Below, piece after piece: positions 49,130 through 60,269 of a stretch of 64,000 nucleotides of DNA. Location of the stretch: NCBI GenBank assembly GCA_029718625.1, contig CM056380.1, forward strand, positions 104,785,893-104,849,892, in the 5' to 3' direction. How positions within the stretch are numbered: position 1 is the first letter of the stretch; each line of letters starts with the position of its first letter. Below the pieces are notes generated by a model. The model saw only the letters and a list, made by a program, of their open reading frames with translations, had not been told where the DNA came from and made no database searches. Both the position numbers and the translations under genes were made by a program. Origin of the DNA: Synaphobranchus kaupii. Its lineage: Eukaryota; Chordata; Actinopteri; Anguilliformes; Synaphobranchidae.

Positions 49130-51090
49130 TTACATTTACATTTTACATTTTAGTCATTTGGCAGACGCTCTTATCCAGAGCGATGTACAAAAGTACATTT
49201 CAAACTTGGAACAAGTATGTTAAAACAACCCTAAAAGGTAAATACGGTTTCAACACCAGGCGCAGTCAGTATGATTTTTTTTTTTTTTTTTGGGGGGGGC
49301 GGGGGGGGATACCACACGATATCGATCATTGGCGTGTACAACAGTAAGCCAATAAGTAACCTTAAGTATTAAACTAGCAGCTTGAACCACTCAAACAAGG
49401 ATTCAGAAAAACAGAATCAAGGGAGGTCACAAGGAGGTAGGGAGGGGTGGAGAGAGGTGCAGCTTGAAGAGGTGAGTCTTCAATCTGCGCTTGAAGGTGG
49501 TCAGATTTTCTGTTGTTCTGACCTCCACGGGGAGCTCATTCCACCACCCTGGGGCTAGGACAGACAGACGTCGAGACCGGGTGCTAGTATGAAGTGGGGG
49601 GGGGGGGGGGGGGGGGGTACCAGTCGTCCTGAGGAGGCGGAACGCAGGGATCTGGTAGGTGTGTAGGGTCTGATGAGCTTTTGGAGGTATGGAGGGGCTG
49701 ATCCTCGGACTGCCTGGAAGGCGAGCACCAATGTTTTTAATTTGATGCAAGCCATCACAGGTAGCCAGTGGAGGTCAATGAGCAGGGGGGTGACATGGGA
49801 GTGTCGGGGGAGGTTGAAGACGAGGCGCGCTGCTGCGTTCTGGATAAGCTGAAGGGGTCTAATGGCCGATGCTGGCAGGCCAGCCAGGAGAGAGTTTCAG
49901 TAGTCCAGGCGGGGACAGCACCATCACTTGGACCAGGAGCTGGGGTTGAGTGGGTGGTGAGGAAGGGACGGATTCTCCTGATGTTGTACAGGAAGAACCT
50001 GCACGCCCGGGTTACCACTGCGATGTTCTCGGAGAGGGACAGCCTGTTGTCCATCACCACTCCGAGGTTCCTGGCACAGGGCGTTGGGGTCAGTGGAGTG
50101 TCCCCTAGGGAAATTGAGAGATTGAGAGGGGGAGAGGTTAGAGCAGGAATGTAGATGAGCTCAGTCTTGCCTGGATTGAGCTTCAGATGGTGGTTGTCCA
50201 TCCAGCTCTGGATGTCTCTCAGGCAAGCGGAGATGCGGGCCTGACACCTGAGTGTCAGAGGGGTGAGAAGGAGAGAAAGAGTTGAGTATCGTCAGCATAG
50301 CAGTGGTAAGAGAGACCAGGAAGAGAGAAAGAAATGAAGTGGTGATCAGAGGTATGGAGAGGGGTAACAGTGAGATCAGAGCAGGGCTGTTCCTCTGGAA
50401 GACCAGGTCTAGGAGGTTGCCAGCCTTGTGGGTTGGGGGGGGGGGGGGGGGGGTTGGAGGGTGAGGTCAAAGGAGCGGAGAAGTGGTAGGAAGGCTGCAG
50501 ACTGGGAGGCATCTAGATGGATGTTGAAGTCTCCCAGGAGGATCAGCGGGGTGCCGTCCTCTGGGAAGGAGCTGAGCAGGGTGTCAAGCTCATCGAGGAA
50601 GCACCCCCAGGGGACCTGGAGGGCGATAAACAACTATAATGTACAGGTTAATAGGGTGGTTGATTAACACAGAGTGGTATTCAAAACTAGTAATAGATAT
50701 ATCAGAGAGGGGGAGAACAGAGAATGACCATGAGGGGGAGAGTAGCAAACCAGTACCACCTCCGCGACCAGACGGCCGGGGGGTGTGAGAGAAGGAGAAG
50801 GAGGAGGAGAGGGCAGCGGGAGTTGCCGTGTGGCCCGGTGTGATCCAGGTTTCGGAGCCGGAGATGAAGTCCTGCTTTCCGTGTGGCAGACTGGCAGTTC
50901 CAGAGCCCCCCTGCGACGGTGAAGTTCTCGCAGGGAGTCAGCGAGGGGTAGCGGAGGTTTGGACGAGTTGCGTAGCCATGGAGGGGCCACGTCGTCGGAA
51001 GCGGGTTCTAAAAGGAAGAGAGCAGACAGGGATAGGGAGAACACACATAAACTGGGAGGGAGCTCTTCCAGATGTCTTTTGAAATGCACA
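49130..51090 (-). mobile_element. L2-type LINE with internal deletion
   Basis: Minus-strand order: endonuclease part (TWITPGHTATPAALSSSFSF, PLILLGDFNIHLD at about 50511-50550), then a jump straight to the reverse-transcriptase catalytic motif YADDTQLFLSF (50282-50299), the RT C-terminus (KLNPGKTELIYIPA, LGVVMDNRLSLSENI) and the terminal WWNELPVEVR ... FKRRLKTHLF (about 49450-49550). The 3' tail ATCGCTCTGGATAAGAGCG + TCTGCCAAATGAC ends in AAATGT repeats near 49130. Poly(G) and poly(C) runs and frameshifts show it is dead. Confidence 0.85.
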
Positions 51091-51370
51091 CAACTGATTG
51101 CAAGTGGTTAACAGCTGTGTGTGACACTTCGCAAGCACGGATAAACAAGTACTACCAATTAAAAAGCACAATAACGCGAAACTAACAGCCTAGTCAATCT
51201 AACAATCTAACAAACAGCCAATCGCGGAACAAAATACAATCCCCTGCTGACACACTCACACACCCTAACACACCCACAGACCTTACATTACAAACCCTCA
51301 CCGACACACAGCCCTCACTGACACACACATACATACTGAGACGCCCATACCCCGTAACACACAACGTCCT

Positions 51371-52160
51371 ACAGACACAAAGAAAAAGAGCCCCAGTGCC
51401 GAGGTGGTCCTGCTCATGGACTCCAACGGGAAGCAGCTGGACACACGGAGGATGTTCCCAGGCCGGCGGGTCAGCTCAGTGCGCTGCGCGAACACGGAAC
51501 AGGCCCTGCAGCTACTGAAGAGGGACACACTGGGGAGCCCCGCTTGCATCGTCATCCACACCGGCACCAACGACCAGCGAGCCCTACAGCAGCACACCAC
51601 CCGCGCCGTGAGGAAGGTGGCAGTGAGGGCCACACAGGAGTTCCCTGACTCCAGAGTGGTAATCTCCACACTGCTGCCCCGAGCAGACACGCCCCCACAC
51701 ATCATCACATCCATCAACGGAGATCACCAGAGGATGTGCCACCCTACCCAGCGTACACCTGGTACACCAGCCAGCCCTGGGCCCCTGGCACCTACATGAC
51801 GCCAGTGCACCTGAACAGGACCTGGAGTGATGATCTTCGCTAAGTCCCTAAAGGACCATCGCCCTGGGCCGCAGCCCTACCAGCACTCCCCACCTGCCCA
51901 CCTGCCCCCCAGCAGAGCCCAGTACAGCAGGAGGCTCCCCCTTCTTCCAACCCCGTCCCACCAGCACCGCAGCATGTGGGCAACTGCTGCTCATCAGCGC
52001 CCCGCCCAGCCCAATCCCCCCAGGCTCCCCATCTACAGGCCCAGAGTCAACCAGGAGCAGCCCCTCAGCTATGCTGCAGTCGTGGCCCAGCCAGCCCCCC
52101 TAAATGCCTGCCCCCAGCCCCCACCCTTGCCCCTGCCCACACCACTGAGCTGGGAGAAAT
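51371..52160 (+). pseudogene. Non-LTR retrotransposon ORF1 with SGNH-esterase-like domain
   Basis: The frame from about 51371 reads EVVLLMDSNGKQLDTRR (block-I-like DSN) and later CIVIHTGTNDQRAL (block-III-like GTND), as in esterase-type ORF1p of several fish LINE clades. A proline-rich segment follows in another frame (to 52160), so there is at least one frameshift. CA-rich DNA precedes it. Esterase-type ORF1p is thought to bind element RNP or membranes; the role is inferred from the family. Confidence 0.7.
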
Positions 52161-52339
52161 AAGAATCTCCTCAGCATCCTCTGCAGCAAACTGATGGGCT
52201 AAAGCTAACCAAAGTGGGTAGAAGGGACACTACTGTCCCCATTTGAAATTGTTAGAAAAAAAGCAGTTTTAAAATTCTGTTGTGTATATATTTTGTCTCA
52301 TTTTGAACTGTGGAAAATAGATATGAAATCACTCTCAAT

Positions 52340-54214
52340 TAAGTTTGTGGAATGTTCAGGATATGTGCTCCTTGACCTTTGGGCTCAAAAGCACAAGCCC
52401 TGAGTTTTAATCAAAATGTAAATAGTTACAATATAATTGTTTTGTTAGAAACATGGTGCCGTGTTGATGCACTGACTCACTGTCCCTCAGGTTACAGAGA
52501 AATCATAGTGCCATCATTTAAATTAAAGCATGTCAAGCACGGCAGAGATTCTGGGGGAATCATACTATGGTTTAGGGAAGACCTGGCAGCGCACGTCACC
52601 CCAATAAAACAAGGCCGCACACATATATGGCTAAAGGTTAAACAGGAAATAGTCAATTGTGACAATGATGTTTACCTGTGTGCGGCCTACACCCCCCCAC
52701 CGACTGAATCTCCTTATTACGACGAGGCTTTTTGGCATACCCTCCACACAGAGATCGGCCATTTCCAGGCCCATGGATATGTGCTGCTGTGTGGAGATTT
52801 TAACGCAAGAACAGGAACAGATTGAGCTAAATTGCATTAACAATAACGGTAATAGACACATATTTGGACAGACCCCTCTAAATCTAATACCAAATATAAC
52901 ACAAAGAAACAACTCTGACATGCTCTAAACAAAAATGGTAGGGAGTTAGTGTATCTCTGTCGAGCCTTAGGCCTGTACATCCTTAATGGCAGGATCAGAG
53001 GGGACTCTTTAGGAAGGTTCACTTACTGCTCAGCTCTTGGGACTAGTGTAGTCGACTACGCCATCACCGACATGGACCCCACTTTCATTAGTGCATTCAC
53101 TGTCAGACCACAGACCCCATTTTCAGACCACTGTCAAATCAATGTGTACCTGAAAAGATTTGGACAACCCAGGAACATTGAAACACAGCCCTCTAAGCTG
53201 TACAATCTCAATCAAACATAGAGATGGGCTTCAGACAGCATAGAAAAATGTGCGAATGCAATCAGTTCCTCTGAAATTACTAACCTCATTAACAGTTTCC
53301 TTTTCACAGAATTCGAACCGAATAAAAATGGCATAAATCTGGCAGTTAAAATTAAATTTTCAATCAATCGGCAATTAAAGCAAACCTCAAAATAATTAAA
53401 CTGAGAAATAATCAAAAAAAGAAAAATGGTTTGAGATTTACGCCATAGATATTGTGAAACATTTAAACTATATAAACAAACCCTAAAAGAGAAGAAACGA
53501 AAACACATTCACAAAACTCATCGAAATTGAAGACTATTCACCAAAACCAGTTCTGGGAAAAATGGAATAATTGAATTAACAAAACAAATCATGAATTGGC
53601 CATACAAAATCAGGAAATCTGGAAAAAACACTTTAAAGACCTATATAAGGAATTTGCTCCAAACAATCTCAAATTCGAACAGAGACAAATCCATGAAAAA
53701 TTACAAATATTGGAATTAACAATAAAGGACATTCAAAACCCATTAGACAAGCATGTGGCCCTGACAGTATCAGAACAGAAATGCTGAAACACAGTAACTC
53801 TGAACTGCAGAAGGCCTTACTGAAATTATTCAACCTGGTTCTACAGACAGGATGCTGGAATCAAGGGCTTATATCCCCAATTTACAAAAGTGGAGACAAA
53901 TTTGACCCCGACAACTACAGAGACATCTGTGTGAACGGTAACCTGGGGAAGGGTTTCTGCAGTATTCTAAACGCCCAAATACAGGCCTTCCTTACCCAGC
54001 ACAATGTCTTGAGTAAGAGTCAGATTGGCTTTCTTCCAAAACATCGCACTAGTGATCACATTCACACCCTACACACCAAAAAGACAAAGGAAAGATTTTT
54101 GCCTGCTTTATAGACTTCAAGAAAGCATTTGATTCAATTTGGCATGATGGCCTCTATTACAAAATTCTGCAAAGTGGTGTAGGGGGTAAAGCTTATGATA
54201 TAATTAAATCAATA
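52340..54214 (+). pseudogene. Non-LTR retrotransposon ORF2 (endonuclease + partial reverse transcriptase)
   Basis: Endonuclease: NIIVLLETWC at about 52430, GGIILWFRED, YVLLCGDFNARTG at about 52780, then DYAITDMDP and PFSDHCQINVYL (52990-53160). After a diverged linker the RT begins GLISPIYKSGDKFDPDNYRD (53860 on), SQIGFLPKHRTSDH and FIDFKKAFDSIWHDGLYYKI (about 54110). It ends abruptly at the Sleeping Beauty-like insertion, before the YADD region. Several frameshifts and stops. It follows ORF1 by about 180 bp in the usual LINE order. Confidence 0.8.
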
Positions 54215-54216
54215 TA

Positions 54217-55361
54217 CAGGTGTGGTCAAAAGTTTACATACACTTAGGTTTAAGTCATTAAAACAAATTTTTAACCACTCCACAGATTTAATGTTAGCAA
54301 ACTGTAGTGTTGGCAAGTCAGTTAGGACATCTACTTTGTGCATGACACAAGTAATTTTTCCAACAATTGTTTACAGACAGATTATTTCACTTTTAATTCA
54401 CTATATCACAATTCCAGTGGGTCAGAAGTTTACATACACTAAGTTGACCGTGCCTTTAAATTTTTAATATTTGGTCGCATATCCTTTGCATGCCATGACT
54501 TCCTGATGTCTGTGACCCAACAACATCAAAAGACTCTTGATAGCTTATTTTCTGGTACTCTTACAAGCGATACTATAACGTAAATGGATCTCTATGGGAA
54601 TTGGGAGGGTGGGACTAGCTGTAAATTGTACTGGAACAGTATGGAATACATGGTTGATAAAATGGCTGTAAGTCATAAAGGGTCTGAGGTATCAAGCGAG
54701 CCTCAAACCATCACTCTGCTGCCAGATATGCAGTAGATATGGATGGATCACTTTAAGGGTTGTTTCTCCTGACAAATTTTCCTATCGAACTCTATGGAAA
54801 AATAAGTCAGGAGAAGAAACCCTTCAAGTTATCCATACATATCTACTGCATTTCTGGCAGCAGAGTGATGGTGTAAGGCTTGTTTGATATGCCAGACCCT
54901 TGATGACTTAGAGCCATTTAGCCAACCATGTGTCCCATACTGTTCCAGTGTAATTTACAGCTAAATCTAGTCCCACCCCCCCCAATTCCCATAGAGATCC
55001 ATTCAAATGCAGAGACGTTATATTATCGCATGTAAGATATCAAGATATTTGATGTTGTTGGGTTACAGAGATCAGGAAGTCATGGCATGCAAAGGATATG
55101 TGACCAAATATTAAAAATTTAAAGGCACAGTCAACTTAGTGTATGTAAACTTCTGACCCACTGGAATTGTGATATAGTGAATTAAAAGTGAAATAATCTG
55201 TCTCTATACAATTGTTGGAAAAAGTACTTGTGTCATGCACAAAGTAGATGTCCTAACTGACTTGTCCACACTATAGTTTGCTAACATGAAATCTGTGGAG
55301 TGGTTAAAAATGAGTTTTAATGACTTCAACCTAAGTGTATGTAAACTTCCGACTTCAACTG
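54217..55361 (+). mobile_element. Complete non-autonomous Sleeping Beauty-like IR/DR element
   Basis: Flanked by TA at 54215-54216 and 55362-55363. Left outer repeat CAGGTGTGGTCAAAAGTTTA and right outer repeat (inverse of CAGTTGAAGTCGGAAGTTTA) bound it. Inner repeats GTGGGTCAGAAGTTTACATA (about 54417) and its inverse (about 55140) give the IR/DR arrangement of salmonid-type Tc1 elements. Instead of transposase the interior (about 54525-55065) is a palindromic core. Confidence 0.9.
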
Positions 55362-55363
55362 TA

Positions 55364-58100
55364 GATGAAACTCTATTTAATCTCTTTGTGTAGAGGATTC
55401 ATTTTGCCCATTTTCACCTGTTTTGTAGTGTTCTGTTAATAGCTTTATAACTCCAGATGTCACTTTACACAAACACCAGTAATGGCTTAAATTAAATAAT
55501 ACCCTTGTACCATTTACTATCATGCCTTAAATACAATTATTTTCATAATTCGTATGTAAATTATGGTCAGTGAATACACAACCCCTGGTGAAAAACAAAG
55601 TTCCACAACTCTAGTTCACAGTGAACCCCTGAGAGTCAATGATGTGAATAAGCTAAAACTTTTTGTTGTTCACAAACCTCCTGTCTGCACATGTACAAAA
55701 TAGGAAATGGATATGTACAGTATTACTGCTCAAGTCCCATGAGGCAATTAACGTTCAAAAATCTCTCCAAAATGGATAATTGTGCATCACAGTAATTTAG
55801 GAGATACTCAAAATTTTTCAGCAGATACACTCTGACTCATTGGAAATATACTTGCATCTATATCATTAGAGAATTTCCAACTTTTGCAAAAAATTAGGGG
55901 AATGCATATAGGTGTCCAAAAACCTACCCAAACCTATCCAAACTGGTGAAAACCTATCCAAACGTATCCAACCCTACCCAAACATGAACACAGCTTTATT
56001 GTCCATTTGAAACACATTATTACGTCCTATGAGGAGGCAATTAGAGGGGAATGACCCTTAGATAGTCAATTTCTTTGTCTCCATTTAGTTTCCAGTGCCA
56101 AAATGTCCACCACAGCCCTGTTCTGGTCATAAAAGGTAATTTATTACCAACCGGTCAGACTAACAATGTATGAGATCATACACACAATTTACAGGGACAT
56201 ATGGATTATTACAACTATCTACCATAGAAACATACACCAGCCCATGGATTACTATACGGGACAACTAGCTGCCATGTCATCCATTTATGTCATTATATTA
56301 GCTATGCTGGTGCACCCAACATAATGAATGGCTAGGCCACACATGGAAGCTTCTACTATAGTGTAGGATAAATTCCTAGTAACGTTACAGTTCAGATGTT
56401 ATAGACTGAAAGCTCACCATCATTGTCATTACTTATGATATAAAAATCCAAGTCGCCTCAGGCAGGGACTTTTTTCCACAGACTCCTCATAAAAGAAGTG
56501 GGTCACATGAAGTGGGTCACATGACAGAGACAGAGAATAAATGGGTTATGAAACCCCGGATGAACGTTGTTTTTTTTTTAAAATAATAGATTTGGCATCC
56601 AAAGTGGGGCTTAACATGTTCAATTCCTACTCTAATTTTGAATGTCCAAATATCTGCAACCTCAGCTGCGTTCATGCATGCCACATGCGGAAAAATGTAT
56701 TGAATGAGTAACACCCATGGTTCTCCTCTGATCACGTGGTGTCGCAAGCCTACTTCTTTTCACACCGCAGGCTACAGCTAAGCTTGCGGAGTGGAGTCGG
56801 AGGAAGACCTTGCATACGCATCTTTGACAATGCAGTCCATGAGTGCTTGATCGACCAGCAGGGGTCTCTACTCTCTAGATAGTGATGCAATGCGGACTAG
56901 TTAACGAATGAACCGTGATCTTTGAGCCTTCTCTGCCCACACACATTCAGTGTGACGTCGCAAGAAAACTCATATAAGGAGCTACCGGCTACAGTTGGCA
57001 CTCACACAGTCTGGAATTGATCCAAGCTGATCCATGCATCACAACATGGCGCCTTAACTGGATTAGCCACCCAGCAGCCCCCCATGTGTGAAGGTTTGTT
57101 GTATCTTGTGGTATTAATTTACTTGCAACAACAAATAATGTAACTATTATTTATTAGCAGATCTTTCAGTAACATACAGAGTGCAATATGCATTTGGCTT
57201 GAGGCTAGACTATGTACTTTTCTGGTTAGTTGCAATTGGTACAAAAAAGCCTTTAAAAACCAGCGCCCCCAGCTGTTATCATCCAGTACTACTTGTAATA
57301 ACACAAGTAAAACAAGCAGAATGCGACAACAGCGTAAGCATTCTGTATCTCCTGAAATCTTGCTTCCCTCAGTTGGAAAGGGTGAGGCCTGTGGCTCTGC
57401 CATTCTTCTGTTCTGAGGTCACACAGCGGCATTGTGAATGACAAACATTTTAAAAACAAAAAATGGAGAGAAAAATAAAACCCTGACCACACACATCTTC
57501 AGCGTAATATATTTTGACAAATAAACGTCTCTCCATTGGCCAGCATTAATCCAGTCGTTTCCTCTGGCTGAGATATGAGACGTGCTTCGCTGTCAGAGGA
57601 AAATGTTTCATAGTCTCTTTCCCCTGCTTGCACGGGCACATACTCAGCATGGCTTGCGTGACGCACCAGGACTCGGTCGGTCACCGCGATCGTCAAGAGA
57701 CGGAATTTGGAGATGTGGAGATTAATCTCTTCCGCTCGCCTATCTGACCACCAACAACACAGGCCTTCTGTCCTTCTCAGGGTTCCAGAATGTTCCGGGG
57801 GCATGTGGAAACTTTCCATTACTTTCCATGTGGGAACTTTCCATGTGGGAACTTTCCCACGCTATCTATTTTCTGTTTCAATGGGGGCCGAGTGTGTGTG
57901 GAGCTCTTAGTGGTGCCTAGGGTCAGACCAGGCCTCTTTCAGTGGAGTCTGAGCACTGGGCATTCACAGGACCAGGCCCTGTAGGAAGAGGGTCTGGGAT
58001 AAAGAGCACTCAGACAAAGGTAAGGCGGTATGGGTCAAGAACAGAGTGACCCTACCAAACTTTACCAAACCCTGCCGTGCCCCACCTTTCCCCACCCTGA
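55364..58100. other. Intergenic, no gene assigned
   Basis: Contains short local repeats (AACCTATCCAAAC near 55920-55980; ATGTGGGAACTTTCC twice at about 57825-57855). A CRE-like TGACGTCGC and TATA-like CATATAAGG near 56955-56975 could be a promoter, but no exon was recognised after it. No LINE sequence resumes after the Sleeping Beauty-like insertion. Confidence 0.4.
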
Positions 58101-58105
58101 ATGGG

Positions 58106-58111
58106 TTTTAA
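58106..58111 (-). promoter_or_regulatory. Possible polyadenylation signal of the minus-strand gene
   Basis: The minus strand reads CTGCATTAAAACCC; ATTAAA is the common variant signal, about 85 bp past the stop codon at 58196. Confidence 0.4.
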
Positions 58112-58195
58112 TGCAGGAGGCCACATTAATGGATGGTCAGTTTGCAGCCCCGTTTCACTGTCCTGGCGACGTCCTCCAAAAACTGCTTCCCCTCC

Positions 58196-58331
58196 TCAAG
58201 CCTTGTACTTCTGCCCACAGTTCTCGCAGTCATTCTCCGTCATGAACATGTAGGAGCTCATAGCCTCCCGGAGACCTTCGCTGACCAGAGACTCCTCCGC
58301 GTCCACTTTATCTGTGCTGAACAGCATGGCA
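58196..58331 (-). CDS. Terminal coding exon of an unrecognised gene
   Basis: After the acceptor TGTCTGTCTGTCTGCAG (minus strand) the exon completes a serine codon and encodes AMLFSTDKVDAEESLVSEGL, REAMSSYMFMTEN and DCENCGQKYKA, then TGA. The CENCG motif could bind metal, but one C-x-x-C pair alone is weak. It joins in frame with the exon at 58831-58963. No family recognised. The gene runs convergent to myh7b. Confidence 0.6.
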
Positions 58332-58830
58332 CTGCAGACAGACAGACAGACACACAGAGGGTGAGGAACACTGTGACTGGGCACAGAGGCAAAAGTGGTG
58401 ACGACAGATAGACCAACAGTCAGAGACTCTGTGATCTTTACTTTTAAACATATTTCACAGCATGTCTCTCATTGGTTTGGATTTAGAATTCATTACTGAG
58501 TTGTTGTATTTCTTATTGCTGAAGTTCCTTTTCACTAAATAAGAAGCCGTGATTCTAGTTCATTATGTGCAAAACTTTGAAAAAAGATTATGTTAAGCAG
58601 ACTAAATGAAGAAGCAAAACTGGCTGAACTGCCTGTTCTAGAGTTTACAACTTAGGATACACCTCGTCTCAGAAACTGCACGTTGCTGCACATTGACAGA
58701 CTGACTGACAGGGATGATTTCAATTCACAGACATAATCAATAGGACAGAGAGACATTCTTACAACCCTTGTATGCAGATATGAACAGTGCAGACAGACAG
58801 AGACAGACAGTGCACAGGTAAGCCTTTCAC

Positions 58831-58963
58831 CTGTCCACATCCTTCCAGTTGAGGGTGGGTCTTCTGATAGTCATGGGTGGGGGGCATGTTACCACGGGAA
58901 CATTGTTAGAGCCATGGATGAAGCAGGGCTCCCTCAACAGGCAGCAGAGTCCGTCCATCGTTT
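58831..58963 (-). CDS. Penultimate coding exon of the same unrecognised gene
   Basis: Minus strand: branch-point-like TACTGAT, then GTCCATCTGTCCTTCCTTCAG, a textbook acceptor. The exon encodes TMDGLCCLLREPCFIHGSNN, VPVVTCPPPMTIRRP and TLNWKDVD, ending AG|GTGAAAGG. Splicing to the next exon restores a serine codon. In the mammalian MYH7B neighbourhood TRPC4AP is convergent, but this C-terminus does not match the TRPC4AP end I recall, so no name is given. Upstream exons lie beyond the window or the arrays. Confidence 0.6.
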
Positions 58964-58997
58964 CTGAAGGAAGGACAGATGGACAGGACATCAGTAT

Positions 58998-59765
58998 GCA
59001 CTCATATACACTGTAGGGTACATACGGACACACTGTAGGGTACATACGGACACACTGTAGGGTACATACGGACACACTGTAGAGTACATATGGAGACACT
59101 GTAGGGTACATACTGACACACTGTTGGGTACATACGGACACACTGTAGGGTACATACGGACACACTATAGGGTACATACGGACACACTGTTGGGTACATA
59201 CGGACACACTGTAGAGTACATATGGACACACTGTAGGGTACATACTGACACACTGTTGGGTACATACGGACACACTGTAGAGTACATATGGACACACTAT
59301 AGGGTACATACGGACACACTGTTGGGTACATATGGACACACTGTGGGGTACATACGGACACACTATAAGGTACATACTGACACACTGTTGGGTACATACG
59401 GACACACTGTAGGGTACATACGGACACACTATAGGGTACATACGGACACACTGTTGGGTACATATGGACACACTGTGGGGTACATACGGACACACTATGG
59501 GGTACATACGGACACACTGTTGGGTACATATGGACACACTGTGGGGTACATACGGACACACTATAGGGTACATACGGACACACTGTTGGGTACATATGGA
59601 CACACTGTGGGGTACATACGGACACACTATAGGGTACATACGGACACACTGTTGGGTACATATGGACACACTGTGGGGTACATACGGACACACAGTTGGG
59701 TACATACGGACACCCTATAGGATACATATAGATACATTGTAGGGTAAATATGGACACATGTAGGG
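58998..59765. repeat. Minisatellite, 22-bp unit, about 35 copies
   Basis: Unit ACATACGGACACACTGTAGG + GT with alternations TAC/TAT and TGTAGG/TATAGG/TGTTGG/TGTGGG. It begins about 35 bp upstream of the 58963 acceptor. Both strands stay open over long frames because the unit lacks stops; the minus frame runs into the real exon at 58831-58963. Confidence 0.95.
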
Positions 59766-60037
59766 TACATAAAAACACACTGTAGAGTACATTCAGATAC
59801 ATTGTAAGGTACCTACAGACACCAAGGTTCATTCAGGCATACTGTAGGCTAGCCGTTACCTCAATTACCTGTTCAAATACCTGTTACTTCAATCTCATTT
59901 AGTAATGTGCTGCGTATAAAAAGTATTTCTGAATAAGAAAAAGTGTCTTAAAATAAATCCTAAAGTGTCTAAAACTTGTCTTTGTCTGAATGAACCCGAA
60001 AGTGTGTCTAAATTCTGTTTCTTTTCATTATATTTCA

Positions 60038-60262
60038 GAAGTTAGCAGACGACCTTTTCCAGACTGACTTACACAGAATAAATGTTTTTTATATATATAT
60101 ATAGAATGCATTTAAACAGCTAGATATTTTATTGATGCAATTCAGATTAAGCACCTTTTGCTCAAGGTACACCACAGGCCCCAGCTGGGAATGAAACCAA
60201 CAACCTCTCAGTTCCTGTTCCTGTACAAGCCCAGTTCCTTGCCCATTATACTAAACTGCCAT
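60038..60262 (-). mobile_element. Degenerate V-SINE
   Basis: Minus strand: head AGTATAATGGGCAAGGAACT, B-box-like GGTTTCATTCCC, core GTACCTTGAGCAAAAGGTGC and tail remnant GTAAGTCAGTCTGG. More diverged than the copy at 45.3 kb. Confidence 0.75.
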
Positions 60263-60269
60263 CCTAAAG

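Noticed and set aside
58196..58963. Naming the minus-strand gene trpc4ap from synteny
   Set aside because: The C-terminal peptide does not match the TRPC4AP end as I recall it; position alone is not enough.
58827..59832. Minus-strand frames of 276-292 codons as a Cys/Tyr/Pro-rich protein
   Set aside because: Repeat translation of the 22-bp array. Only the last part (58831-58963) has exon character.
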